DNA of 64,000 bases from Marchantia polymorpha subsp. ruderalis (lineage: Eukaryota; Streptophyta; Marchantiopsida; Marchantiales; Marchantiaceae). Positions 1 to 12,195 of this stretch are shown here, one piece after another. A program made the translations under genes and the position numbers. The notes under the pieces are model-generated. The model did no database searches, was not told the DNA's origin, and saw only the letters and a list, made by a program, of their open reading frames with translations. How positions within the stretch are numbered: the first letter of the stretch is position 1; every line of letters begins with the position of its first letter. Location of the stretch: positions 11,296,501-11,360,500 of the forward strand of contig AP031351.1 of assembly GCA_037833965.1 (NCBI GenBank), given 5' to 3'.

Positions 1-2600
1 AATTGTAGCTTGTTCTAAATTTTCATTATCTTTCAAAATTTGTGATCAATTTCATCTTTAATTAGAAAAATAATTTATGTGAACTATATTTGTTTATGAA
101 GATTGAAAGTACATCATGATAGAAATTAGTGAAAGCAAGTATTGTTGAAAAAAAATTAATTCATAATTTTAAAATATAAAAATTCATAAGTAGAGAAATA
201 AGATACTCATCTATAGATTAGTTGAAAAATATTCAATGATGAAAATTGCTTTTATCAATAAAAATTACATATTGAATGACAAAATTATTTCACAAGACTC
301 ATACGCAACAAAAATGGCTTAATGAAAATCATCACAAATCGTTTTATTAGATGGAATTTACCTCACATCTTATGTCACTCAAAATCTAATTTCGACTCAC
401 GGTGCAAAAGTATGAAAGAGCAAGAGCGGAGCGGAGCTAAGTGAATGTTGCGGATGGGTGAAACATTTTTTTTTAATACAAAGAAATATGTGTTGAAAAA
501 ACTTTAAATCATAATATTAATTCGTGATATACTGCACATTGTTTTAAAGTTTTTCTAAACATTAATATGTTCAAAAGGTAAATTCATTGAAAATATAGAT
601 CGATTGGTTGCAATATCTGGCTAAGATACAAAGCTCGTGCAAAGCATCATCTAATCCTCATAAAAATTTGATTTAGCACTTGTTAGTCAACGTGACACGA
701 TTTTTTTGCATGTTTTGTTTGACTACTACACTACTCCATTTGTAGTCACATCGTCAGCGGCAAAATCATAACGTGACAATTCACCTATGCCAAACAAGCG
801 TTTTTTCACATCTTCTTCACACTCATACATGATTGTCATAGTTTGTATTGCGTTGGAAAAACTTGCAACAATCAGGACTTCACTCTCTAGTAAGCAGAAT
901 TTTGTTTGAAACTTGACGACCATGTGTCGTGAGTGAAATTTAACTAGATAAAACAATACTTGATGGATTTCAACAAGCTATGTATGTTCCATAGTGATTC
1001 CATCAAATAAAAAGTCTTGTATTGAAAAGTATATTAAATAATATTGTTTGCCGTTATGATGGAAATGAGTAAAATATTTGTATAAAAGTAGTAAATAATT
1101 GATAGATTTTTAAAACTATATTGTTCATAAATTCATCATATAATTTCAAAAATTCATTAAAATTAATTTTGAATAAATTTGTATCAGAATTAATTAAAAT
1201 CATAAAATTTCTAATTAAAATTTTTAAAACTAAATTAACATGTATTGTGATTTTTCAAACATAAATAGTAATACAAAATAGGTAAGAATTACTATTTTTT
1301 ATAATGAATTTGAAAAAAATAAAATAATATTAAAATAAAATAAACTATGTCAAAAACATTTTAAAACTCGCAATCATTAAACTGTTATTTTGTAGATAGA
1401 ATAGCTACTATTTATGCTTTTAAATATGCAATTAAAGTTCATGAAGTTTTATATTTGTTCTATTAAATTTACCAGAAATTATTTTCAAATTTTAAAAAGG
1501 TTTAATTTTGTTTTTTTATAAAATACTTCATATTTTCATATATCATACATTTTATTTTGTACATGTATTCATTTGCAACATTGAAGTAGTAAATTCTAGA
1601 ATTAGAGTTGTGAGTTTTTCAAAATTTATGTACTTAATAGGGGAAAAATTATTTGGTTCACATGAATCTAAAGAGAATCTAACATGTTGATTGCATTATT
1701 TTATCACATGAAATATGTAAAAAAAATTTAACAAGTACAATAAATAAAATCTTTGCTTTCAATATATTTAATATCTTTACAACATAAAATTAACACATAA
1801 ACATTAGGTTCATATTGATATTTAGGTTACTTGATTGATTGTGTTAATGATTAAAACATACATTGAAAAACCAAAATAATTAGATATTATGTCTTATAAG
1901 TGTTATTTATAAAAAAAATACAATTGATGCAAAAAAATATATATTATGCATTAATCTCTTTTTCCATTGAAGAGTTTTGATGATGTGAGACAAAATATTT
2001 TTTTATGAAAGTATCTAAATACATACAAACATTTGATTTTTTATGTAATTGGAAAAAAATTGATAATTAATTGTGTTATAATGCATCAGAACAAAAAATT
2101 CTTAGTTTATTTTCATTCAAATTTACATGTGACGATTTGTTTATAGCTTTTCATAAAATTTATAAATATAATTATTTTAAAATATTTTGAAAAATAATCT
2201 ATCGTATTTGTTTACTTTTAAATCAACATAGCATTCATCAAAAATATTTTTTCATTAAATTACACATTATTAGTAATAAGACTGATTTTAATTTTACATC
2301 TTTTAAAAAATTTGCTTTCAAGACATTATACGATGATTTTATTTCTTTCAATTAATTTTTTCAAAATAATTATTTGAATTTTATGTAGACACAAAACATG
2401 CAAATGTCACTAAACACTTGACACAAAGACAAGCCAGCAACACTAGAGAAAACACCTCATTCATTCATTCATTCATTCTCAAGTACTACATCCACGAAAT
2501 AATACATGTGAATGACTTTACTGCTTAGGTGAAAACACAACAATGCATGCAGCAGAGAAACATCAAGATATATATAAACCCAACATAGACGATCAATCTC
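1..2600. other. AT-rich intergenic desert
   Basis: No credible gene is seen. The sequence is strongly AT-rich with frequent stops in all frames, and the few open frames are short and of low complexity. A short ATTC microsatellite lies at about 2459-2478. It may contain decayed transposon sequence, but no domain is recognisable. Confidence 0.6.
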
Positions 2601-2879
2601 ATGTGAAATTCTCTATAAAAAACTACATGTGAGGTTATTCCTTAACCAGAGTTGATTTCCACAATCTCTACTTTAACTCGTGTAAAAGAATCTCAATAAC
2701 TTTTCTAACCTATATTATTACTCTACAATAAATTTTAGACGGAAACTAACACAATGACTCTCTTTAAACAAAAGTTAATTCAAACTAAGCCGTAGTCATG
2801 ACAAGATAAAGAAATAATCTGCATAGGTAATTAAAAACATATCTACCTTTAATTTGTGTTAAGGAATCTCAGTAACCTC

Positions 2880-3287
2880 TCTAACTTATATTATTATTCT
2901 TATAACATGATAGAATAATAATATATAGAGGTAACTCAATAATGTACCCCTTAGTTCGTGTTAAAGAATCTCAGTAACCTCTCTAACTTTTATTATTATT
3001 CATATAACATAATAGAATAATAACATATAAAGGTAACTCAATAATCTACCCCTTAGTTCGTGTTAAAGAATATGAGTTAACTCTCTAACTTATATTATTA
3101 TTCCTATAACATGATAGAATAATAACATATAGTGGTAACTCAATAATGTACCCCGTAGTTCGTGTTAAAGAATATGAGTTAACTCTCTAACTTATACTAT
3201 TATTCCTATAACATGATAGAATAATAACATATAGTGGTAACTCAATAATGTACCCCTTAATTTGTGTTAAAGAATTTCAGTAAACTC
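2880..3287. repeat. 102-bp tandem repeat, four full copies
   Basis: Four direct copies start at 2880, 2982, 3084 and 3186, each 102 bp after the last, and a fifth partial copy begins at 3288. Each copy opens with tctaacttatattattatt, carries ggtaactcaataat in the middle and ends with a cgtgttaaagaat stretch. Copies differ at only a few positions. More diverged relatives of the unit flank it (about 2640-2880 and 3290-3560), with extra sequence inserted, so the array probably grew from an older, longer unit. The unit is AT-rich and shows no sign of coding. It lies directly next to the 3' side of a copia remnant, so it may come from that element's end region; this is an inference. Confidence 0.85.
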
Positions 3288-3659
3288 TCTAACCTATATT
3301 ATTACTCCGCAAAAGTTTTTAGACAAAAATCTAACACAAGATTACTCTTTGAACTGGAATTAACTATAACTAAACCATAATCATAACAAAATAGAGTAAT
3401 AATATACAAAGTTAACTACAACCTCATAGGATAGATGGAACAAAAATCTCTTAACCTACATAATTACTTCGTGGTAAGTTTTAGGAAGAAACCTAACACA
3501 ATGTTACTCTTTAACTAAGAGTTAACTAGAACTAAACCGTAGTCATCACAGGATAAAGTAAATATGTTAAGAGATGATCAAAGATATTATGTTAACAAAA
3601 ATCTCTTGTGCTCCCTATGTACAACCTACATAGTAGCATAGTGTCATCTGAAACTCTCC

Positions 3660-5000
3660 AAAGTAAAGACTTTGATCAAAGTATTAATTGGATTGAGTTT
3701 ATCGTTGATATTAACTATCTCAATCGTTTTTTCAAACATTGCTTATGATATCTATGAAATCTTATGCCAATATGCTTCACTTTATTATCCATGATTTGGC
3801 TTGCAACTATATGTAAAGCACTCTGGCTATCGCAATGAAAATTTATCACACGTTGTGTAAATCTTATTTCCATGATAAAACTATCTAACCAAATAGCTTC
3901 ATTTACCGCTTCTATTATTGCCACATACTCGATTTTCGTTATTGACTGAATTATGCACTTCTACAAGGTAGATCTCAAACTAATAATTTCATCATCAAAT
4001 GTAAACACAAATCCAGTCAAATATAAACTTTTGTCTAAATCTTGTCCGTAGACAACATCAATATAATCAAACAAGAACTTAGCATTGTCTAATAATTCAT
4101 CAAACAACAAATTATAATCCACAATACTCTTCAGATATCTTAGAATCCATTTCACTGCTTCATAGTGAATTTTTCTTGGATTCAACATGTATTTGCTCAC
4201 CATACCCATTGCAAGATTGTTATCATGCCTAATGCACATCATCAAATACATGAGACTGTTTACAGTTTGTTCATAGAAAATACATGACATTCTTTCTTTC
4301 TCCATAACATCTGTAGAACATTGACTTGCGAAGAGTTTAAAATGTGTTGGCAGAGGAGTTCATCTTACTTTCAAATCACCATGTTGAAACTGTCAGATAT
4401 ATGGCAAACATACTTGTTCCAATTCAATCAGAGCTTCTTCTATTCATAATACTTATAAATAATTATGATTGATATCATCTTCGACTCTCCCATAATCTTT
4501 ATCTTAAATGTAGACTTCAACTAATTCTTATGCTAATCGACATCAAATTGATTTATAGTCAAGATGAACATATTGTCAATGTAGAATATTAAAACGAGAA
4601 GATTGAATGTCTTATCATTAAACTTCTTTATGTACACACAAAGTTCGTACATGTTTCATACAAAATTTTGTGTTTTCATAAACTTACACAATTGAAAAGT
4701 TTATTTCAGTCCATACAATGATTTTATTCATTTAAAAATTAAAATTTTTTGAATTTTGAACTCAAAATCAACTTCTGTCTTCACGTAAATCTCATATTCT
4801 AAAATCCATAAAGAAATATTGCAGCCACATTCATTTGACATATAATAAGTCTGATTATTGCGACTAGTGCACATCCCAGATATAATCATAACATACTTTA
4901 TTATATACCAAAAGATTTAGTTTTAATCTACAATGTTCTCTAGCCACCCATCTTGCTTTGAAAATTCTCAGACTCATTTCTTTTCTTTTCTATATTTTCA
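3660..5000 (-). mobile_element. Ty1/copia retrotransposon remnant (pol: reverse transcriptase to RNase H)
   Basis: On the minus strand the order is reverse transcriptase then RNase H, as in Ty1/copia pol. Visible pieces include an FYIDNMFIL stretch near 4560-4600 that corresponds to the YVDD box. A segment with SLMYLMMCIRHD and AVKWILRYLKS (about 4305-3961) corresponds to the RT-RNase H connection, and FHCDSQSALHIV plus KHIGIRFH (about 3924-3715) to RNase H. The element is old and broken, with several breaks. I could not define intact LTRs. Gag, protease and integrase were not recognised, so this is a 3' fragment. Confidence 0.8.
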
Positions 5001-5289
5001 AAACTTTGGAAAAAATAACTTAAAACTTAGTATTCATGTGTTGGAATTACATACCCACCTATCTCCGTAGGTTGACAATGTTCTTTCCGTGTGTTGACCT
5101 GTACATACCAGAAGTTTTGAAATGGCACGAGTTACGAACTAAATATTTTGATATTATGTTGGGTTGGAACACAAGTTGTTAACTTCGTTGTACTGCTAGA
5201 TGCCGACAACATACTTTCGAGTGAGTAGTGAGTGGTTAGTAATGATAAATTGGTTGAATTAAGGCCACAAATAAATTGTTGGTCCATTA

Positions 5290-5790
5290 CAAATGGATCT
5301 GAAGCCTGTCAATTCCATCTCTTTCCTGACGTCGACGTTCTTCATAAGTCTTTAGATACGAAGACTTCTCACGCGGCTCGGATAGTGTACGTACATTTAA
5401 AAGATCGTTTTCGGTTGGAACTCACTTCGTCAGCATCTGTAGATCGCTGGATGTTGGCAATACAGCGAGGGATAGTTGAAACGTAATTCGATTAAGACAA
5501 TCAACGAATAACTAAAGTATGTGAAATTCATATTGTTCCTAACGTCGACAGTCAATATCAAGCTTTAGGACACAAAGACTTTACGCCCAGCTCAGATCCT
5601 AGACTACAATTTCGAAACTGTAACACTATGTATGTAAACCCATCTCTTTCCTTTCCGGCTGATAGTTTACATCATGCCTTCAGATTCAAAGACTTTTCAC
5701 TATGCTAGGTTGATACATCTATAATTTGGGAACTGATTTCAGCTTGAAGCATACCTTGACAGATTAGTCAGATTGCTAAGTGATAACTGT
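5290..5790 (+). repeat. three diverged copies of an unclassified repeat
   Basis: Three related blocks share a tttcct..gac..tt..cat..tc.tta.ga.ac.aagactt..c.c..gct.gg pattern. The shared aagact core lies at about 5361, 5575 and 5689. Spacing is unequal (about 214 and 114 bp), so later insertion or deletion has occurred. The first copy lies in an open frame with no ATG (GTG at 5232 to stop at 5486). It encodes FHLFPDVDVLHKSLDTKTSH and RFRLELTSSASVDRWMLAIQ; I do not recognise this product. It may be a decayed gene or transposon fragment. Confidence 0.45.
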
Positions 5791-5830
5791 ACACTTTGAG
5801 GTGATTAGTGTAATAAAAGACTTATGTAAG

Positions 5831-6751
5831 TATATGAGACGTTAGTCGACATTTAATCAAGATAAAGAAGTTGTTTCGCATAGTGCAGGCTAAGACGACC
5901 ACCCATTTCCACCAGACAAGTTTAGTCTTCGATAACTAAGGTCCACGGACTTACGCGGTCACTACTGGGACTGACGCCCCAAAGTATTCCGTTAAGACTC
6001 ACGAGCGCATATTAGCATTCTCTGTGACAAGTTGGACTTTACACTACGGCCGTAAAAGCATGCAAAGAGGCAGAGGCCTTAGTGTAGATCAGAGAACATA
6101 GGCAAGTGAAAATGGAATGCAACAGTGAGGAAAGGAGGCCAAGTAGATAGAAACAACGCTGCAGTGAAATTGCTAACCCAAGAAGGCATACACAGACACA
6201 AACACTGGGAATAGCTGATCCTCGACAGCGACATACAAAAAGAAACTGTGCTGGAATTGAAGCACAGTCCAAAATAGGTAACAGCATCAGATTGATTTTC
6301 TTAGAAACTGTTCCTGGTCCCTAAGAGCTTCTGGCAAAGTCTTAACGATGTCAGTAGCTGAGAGGAAGCGGAGATAAAAGCCTCTCCATTTGCAGAGTAC
6401 AAAACTATAATCTCTCATCAGACCTCGGGACGATGTCAGACAGCTCAAAACTGCCGAAAAAGGTGTCCATTCAAGGGTCTCTCTATGTCATACCTATGAC
6501 GACTGCCACATAATTTCTTTTCTCAAACCCGGCTCCTCCGCGTGCGTGGTTCGGGAAGACCTAACCTTAGACGCATCATTCAATCTCAAGCCTCCTTCGT
6601 TCGCAAATTAGTGTCAGAACGGGAGCGAGATTCGCAATCAAAAGGTCTGCAGCTTCTTCAAATCCTTCAAACCAAATCATCCAGCAGTAAGATGAACCAC
6701 GCACTTCAAACGGGGAACCAGAGTATGAAACTTGAAATAACGGACAACGTT
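5831..6751. other. intergenic / probable 3' UTR of the minus-strand gene at 7033
   Basis: Base composition becomes more balanced here than in the desert. Open frames on both strands are short and low-complexity or lack an ATG. The part nearest 6750 is probably the 3' untranslated region of the minus-strand gene that ends at 6752. Nothing else is recognised. Confidence 0.4.
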
Positions 6752-7033
6752 CTACTTTCTCTTCTTCGGAAGAACTAACCTAGCATCTGATTTTTCTTCC
6801 TCCTCCTCCTCCTCCTCCTCTTCACTCAGTGATTCCTCCAAAACTTCATCTGGCTCCTCCAACGGAGTATTTCGCCGTAGCAAATACTCTCCAAGAAACT
6901 TCATACACTCTCCTTTCAGTTGCACCAAGGCAGCCGATAACACGAGCCCTTGCTGCTCTCCCACGGAAATGAAATGCTGGTCGTCTGGGCCTAACGCAAT
7001 GCTCGCTGTCGCCAGAGCGCCCTCCTGATCCAT
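6752..7033 (-). CDS. small protein with acidic tail and basic C-terminus, unknown function
   Basis: A 93-residue frame starts with ATG at 7033 and ends with a stop at 6752. Residues 1-50 look like a folded, partly helical domain (ALATASIALGPDDQHF, then GLVLSAALVQLKGECMKFLG). Residues about 58-80 are almost pure Glu, and the end is VLPKKRK, which resembles a nuclear localisation signal. I do not recognise the family. The split between a structured head and an acid-plus-basic tail suggests a small nuclear or nucleic-acid-associated protein, but that is inference. A possible splice donor (AG/GTTAGT) just before the C-terminus means the last 9 residues could instead be intron, with further exons downstream. 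Confidence 0.55.
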   Translation of the reverse strand: MDQEGALATASIALGPDDQHFISVGEQQGLVLSAALVQLKGECMKFLGEYLLRRNTPLEEPDEVLEESLSEEEEEEEEEEKSDARLVLPKKRK

Positions 7034-8090
7034 TATGTCGCTCTGTCACACGAAAGAAAATCCCGAAACCCCGATTTCTTTTGAGTTCCTAAACCCAGGA
7101 AACCCTCGAAGCTGGGAAGGCAAGGCAAAAATCTACATTCCATTTTCATACCGGCTCTGCGAACAGCACTCCAAGTAACCCTTTCATCTCTACTGCGGCG
7201 ACAGTCCACTAATCGAATATCGACTTCACTCACCATGAGAGTCCGAATTCTCCGATCAGGTGCACGCTCCTGGTCGCGTCGAGCGAGTACAAATCGATTC
7301 ACTTCGCCGTCAGTTGTCACTTGAGTCTCTTCCTTCTCCTCCCTTTTTTGAACTTGGAAGAACCTTTGGATTCGTCATTCGGTAGGCACATGCGACAAGA
7401 GATCCTCAGACTCGGACTCTTGGTCGCAGCGCTATGGGCTTTCCGCCGTGTCCCTACGACCTTCATTCGCTTTGAGGAAAATCATGACGGTGACAATTTT
7501 CAGTGTGGCCCTTCAACAGCTCAAACATAGCCAACCTTCAGGTTTGCTATTAGTTCATCTCACACAAAACCAACATTCCAGTAAGAAACTCGCTGGATTT
7601 TTACTGGTACTCCGCTATAATGTCGGAAATAGCAGGAGATTATTGTCTTGGCCTCATACACGTCAGCAATTCAAAATTGAGGCGGAGAATTACATTGTTT
7701 CGACTTGAATTTCGTACACGTAAGGGGAAGCAAGAGTCAATGCATCAATCTTCAGGATAAATGAATGTATGACAGTCATGTACTTTGATTTTGTATAAGT
7801 TATACATGAACTCAGACCGGAAAAGAACTTCGTGAAGTAATGAAAGAGATTGGTACCGCAGCAATATGTGAGCATCTAATGGCCAACAACATTTTGGTGA
7901 GCTTTGCAAACAATGAAGAACTTTGTGTATACCACACTACTAGTAATCCTAATTTCAAACTTCCTATATTGTTAGATACACAAAGCAAAAGATATGTGAA
8001 AGAAAGTAGATTAAGCTGTATAAATTTACTATATTGTATCCTAAGATTTATCATTGTTAAGTCAGGATTATAGCACATAGATTTTCACAT
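7034..8090. promoter_or_regulatory. GC-richer promoter/leader region, then unassigned sequence
   Basis: 7034-7450 is clearly GC-richer than the desert and lies immediately upstream of the minus-strand gene. It probably holds that gene's promoter and leader, and could be bidirectional. Plus-strand frames at 7321-7708 overlap each other and mostly lack ATG starts, so I do not call a gene. At 7812-8078 frames are open on both strands, with no recognisable domain. Confidence 0.35.
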
Positions 8091-11000
8091 AATACTACCA
8101 ATGTATCGCAGTAATTTATATGATTCTCAAAACATTGAAAAATATATAACTTTACTAAAAATGATAAGAAGCAGAATTTCAATGAGGTAGATTAACACTT
8201 TGATAGAAGTTATATCACATATACTTCAATTCATTTTCAGCATTCTTCATACTACAAACTATTTTTCAATCAATTCTAATTTCATTTCTTTTCTTGAAAC
8301 ATATATTTCACCATGCTCAATCACACAGTACACAGATATGTAAAGCAATATATGTATATATATATGAAATTTAATAAATTAATATATTTTTTCAATGCAT
8401 TAATTTGACTACAAAAATCATAGATTTTGATTACTATAAATTTTTAATAACAAATTTAATTTTGGAGAAAATGTTATGTGATGTACATGTTTTTTAGCAT
8501 GTTTTCTATCATTTATTCAAGATATAATACACTATGATTATCGAAACAAATATTGATAATATGTATATTCAATTTCAGTTCATTAATAAATTTTTTGTAA
8601 CATGTTCTTGCTTTACGCATGCATCTTTCTGACATGATAACAAAAGCACATATACTTCTATATGTGATCATTTTTTAGTTTATACACTTACATATGATCA
8701 ATCTATGATCATTTTTTTGCAAATTGAACTAGCTTAGAATAAAGATTTTTGTGAATCAAAAAAATATCTATGTTCATGTTTCATAATCATATTTTTTTTA
8801 AACTTATTGACAACAAATTTCTTTAAAACAAATGGATCATATTTTCCAATATTTACTCATTGTCATTATCGTATTCAATTTTCATATCATATTTACAAAT
8901 GTATTAGCTTATAAAATATATATTGGATAATACATATAAATAAAAATTGATGATCTTAAAATATAGCAATTTATTGGTGTTAATTTTTTTGTGCATACAT
9001 TTTTAAGCTCTTAAAAAATATACTTGCTTAACTAATTATTGTCTAGAAGAGTTTATTTCATCTATAATAAATTTCTTCTTATGTCACATAATTAAAGTAA
9101 TTTTGATCAATGTGTACCTCGACAACTTGAATGAGTAGAAATGTGTGTTTATAACAATCATACTTCTAAATACGGTAACATTTTTTCAATGATAATTGTT
9201 CAATAAATTGAACATACATACTAACAATCATCTTACAATCTTCATAATTCAATATTTGTATATCATTCATTCTACTTTCATTTAATCCATGATATATGTT
9301 GCATATGTGATAAAAATTTGGCTTAATTTCTTTCAGACATGAATTTTTAATTTATCAACTATAATAATTTAAAATAATTTTAATAAATCATATTTTTGAT
9401 TAATTTGAACTGTTGATATTGATATATTGAGTGATTATTTTATGTATTTGTAAATTGCACTTATGAATTTTATAGATTATATTATTTTTTAAATAGACAC
9501 ACTCAAATCTTGAGTACACCTCAATTATAATATATGTTTATTTCGAAATAATTTTTTAAAAAATCCCCACATTTCATTGTTTTTTTATTATTATCCAAAT
9601 TTAAATTTTTTGACTTGTGTATAAACACATTTTTCATCCAAATCAGTAAATTATATTTATCAAAAATTATTTGATATTCAAGCATGTACGTATTTCAATG
9701 TTTCTGATACAAAACTTGTAATAATATTCTTATTTACAATTACTTCAAGCACTATTTCATTCAAAAGTTTGAAATCTAGCTTTTAAAATTGTTTACAAAA
9801 TTCTGTTGTTTGACATTTCAATATTCTGTGAATTTATTCACATTTATATTCTTTCACAAAATATTTAAATATATATAGTATTTCTAATCATTATTGATTA
9901 TTTTTCATATAAAGTAAACTGTTTTGTTGAAAAAAATTTACAACATTCTTTAATTTAGAAATATGAATAAAACAGGCATAATCTAAAATTCATATATCAT
10001 CAGATGAAGTAAATGAGATGCATATGTCATATATCTAGCTTTATAATAGAAAAATTAGCAACTTTAATTTTTTGCATATCAAATTTTTGAATCATCTTCC
10101 TTCATTTAAAAGAATTTTGCTTTAAATATAAACTTCTTTTTCCAGTATCAAATAAACTTTTTTAAATGTGCAAAGGCAATAAGTTCACATGTGCAAAGGC
10201 ATAAGTTTTTTATTTCAAACTTCGTTGAGTAGTTTTAATAAAATTTTGTAAAACTTGATCATTCTAGCGGCAATAAAAATCATGGCAATTGCAAAACTAA
10301 TATGAACATTTTCAACATTAGAAATAAGTGGTAAAATCAAAACAAGATCAACAACAATAAACACAATATTGGTCTAATATACGTTTTAATCTATGCAGTA
10401 AGTATCATGAAATATGAAATGATATTCAAAGTAAAATTTCATAATGAAAAATGAAAAATATATCAGAGCAAGATTTACACTGCAGTTTTTATGCAACTGC
10501 AGTTATTTGTCATTTGATGAATATTGTTAATCAATCAAAGCTTCAACTTATACATCTTTAGAAAATGTTTTTATTATTCAATATTACATATTGTTCTTAC
10601 GTATTAATAATCTTCAAAATCTATCAACATGCTTTAAATTGGGAAAAGATACAAAATATTTTAAAATATTTTATACCGAAATATTAAAGTAAGGAAATGA
10701 TTACAATTGTATTAAATTTTATATAATTTCTTTTAATGTCATAAATTTATTTTAAAACTTTAAAAAAATGTAGGTTCTAAATATTTGCAATTTTTATCAT
10801 GTATAATCTTGATTACGAATTTTTCTTCATATTTATTTCTGAATTTAAAAACTAATATAGAGATATGAATGTCAATTTAAATATACTATTAAAGAACTAA
10901 TGTTACATCAAAAAGTATATATTTGGATATATTACTAAAGTAAAAAAAATAAAAATAAAAGAGTACGTTGGCTTTAGGCACTTGCAGCGCTGAATTGTCA

Positions 11001-11260
11001 TGCAGTTTTGTTGAGTGAAAACTCCTAGTAGGTCCATGGGACTAGTCACAACATAATGATATTGATGGTTGTGTAATTTTGGGTTGGAATGTTTTTTCCA
11101 TTAAAAAAATGTTGATTTTATAAATTTATGCTACTCTTGTCTTGGATGAAATAATGAACATGTTATATTGAGAACGCAAAATTAAATAACATGTACAGCA
11201 AGATCAAGATATCCATGATAACATGAAGTTATCATCATATGTTTGTATTTGTAGTTTGAT
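8091..11260. other. AT-rich intergenic desert
   Basis: No gene is seen. AT content is very high and the stretch is dense with stops. A small imperfect direct duplication of atgtgcaaaggca(a)taagtt occurs at about 10166-10210. There is no recognisable transposon domain. Confidence 0.6.
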
Positions 11261-11387
11261 GAATAATTTAACTGCCCAGAAACACCTTTAGGTTTTGCAA
11301 AGAATTCGGATCTCTTGGAGGAGCATGTGACAATATGTTAGTTATAACATTTGAAAAGTTGAGAATACATCTGATCACACATAGTAC

Positions 11388-11424
11388 TATGTATGTCCAC
11401 TTGGTAGTGAAGTGGACATACATA
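11388..11424. repeat. perfect 15-bp inverted repeat with 7-nt loop
   Basis: tatgtatgtccactt (11388-11402) is followed by ggtagtg and then its exact reverse complement (11410-11424). It sits at the edge where the AT-rich desert meets the GC-richer NDPK upstream region. It could be a foldback remnant, a hairpin in a transcript or a protein-binding palindrome; the sequence alone does not decide. Confidence 0.85.
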
Positions 11425-12195
11425 TCGCATATTTCACCATGTAAACAATCAATGGATGTCATAAGAGTCAAGCCCGTCATCGTGCAATCTTCGGCTCTTA
11501 TTAGAGTCATGCTAACATGTGCACATCGCGCACGACAGTGCATAAGCATTCCTGTGGGCGTTTTGAGAGATGTGTGGGTAGCGAAGAGGCCAAGGGAGAG
11601 AGGAGAAGGAGTCGCTTGACTGTAGTAAGAGAAGAAGGGTTGGGTTTGACTGCCGTGGGAAGTCGATGTCGTAGCAGCAAGGAAAGGAAAGGCCAAAATG
11701 CACCCACCGTGTGACTGACTGCCCTACGTAATCATAGGCAGAAGATTCGCGGGATCTAGAGGCCGACCTCACACTTCCCGTCAATCATCACCTGCAAGAC
11801 GGAGTGGGTGAAACGGGCAGCAAATGCACAAACGTCAGCTCGGTCAAGCAGGAGTCCGAACTCACCGGACGGACGGACAGCGTGTAGACATGGGAAGGAA
11901 ACTTCGACGGAAGGACGGAAGCACGGAAGGAAAGAAGGAGAGAGGCCTGGTCAGCAGTGGTTGCAACGTGCGGCAATCTCCGGGCGAGGGGAGGGGATTC
12001 ATGAGATCGATTGACTCGGGAGGCTGGAGCTCGAGCGAGGACACGGCGATGATCAAAAGGGAGGCAGCCCCTCAGGCCTGACGCTCAGACAGATTCCTGT
12101 TTTGCTCGTTTCTCGTCTCGCCTCGCCTCGCCTTCAGCTGCGCTTCCCCTCTGCTGCTGCTGCTGCCTGTCGATCGATCGCTGCAACCATCCATC
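11425..12195 (+). promoter_or_regulatory. GC-rich upstream region and leader of the NDPK gene
   Basis: Composition switches to GC-rich with CpG-containing simple motifs. From about 12100 the plus strand is CT-rich (repeated ctcgc), typical of plant 5' UTRs, and leads to the NDPK ATG at 12196. Open frames exist on both strands here, but they are products of base composition and none shows a domain. Confidence 0.5.

Noticed and set aside
2880-3287. CRISPR-like array
   Set aside because: Repeats are contiguous 102-bp units without unique spacers, in a plant nuclear context: a plain tandem repeat.
7812-8078. Overlapping sense and antisense frames of 77 and 88 codons
   Set aside because: No domain on either strand; adjacent to AT-rich desert.
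11268-11784. Several overlapping open frames on both strands upstream of NDPK
   Set aside because: They overlap in many frames, run through the 15-bp hairpin and show no domain or consistent codon pattern.
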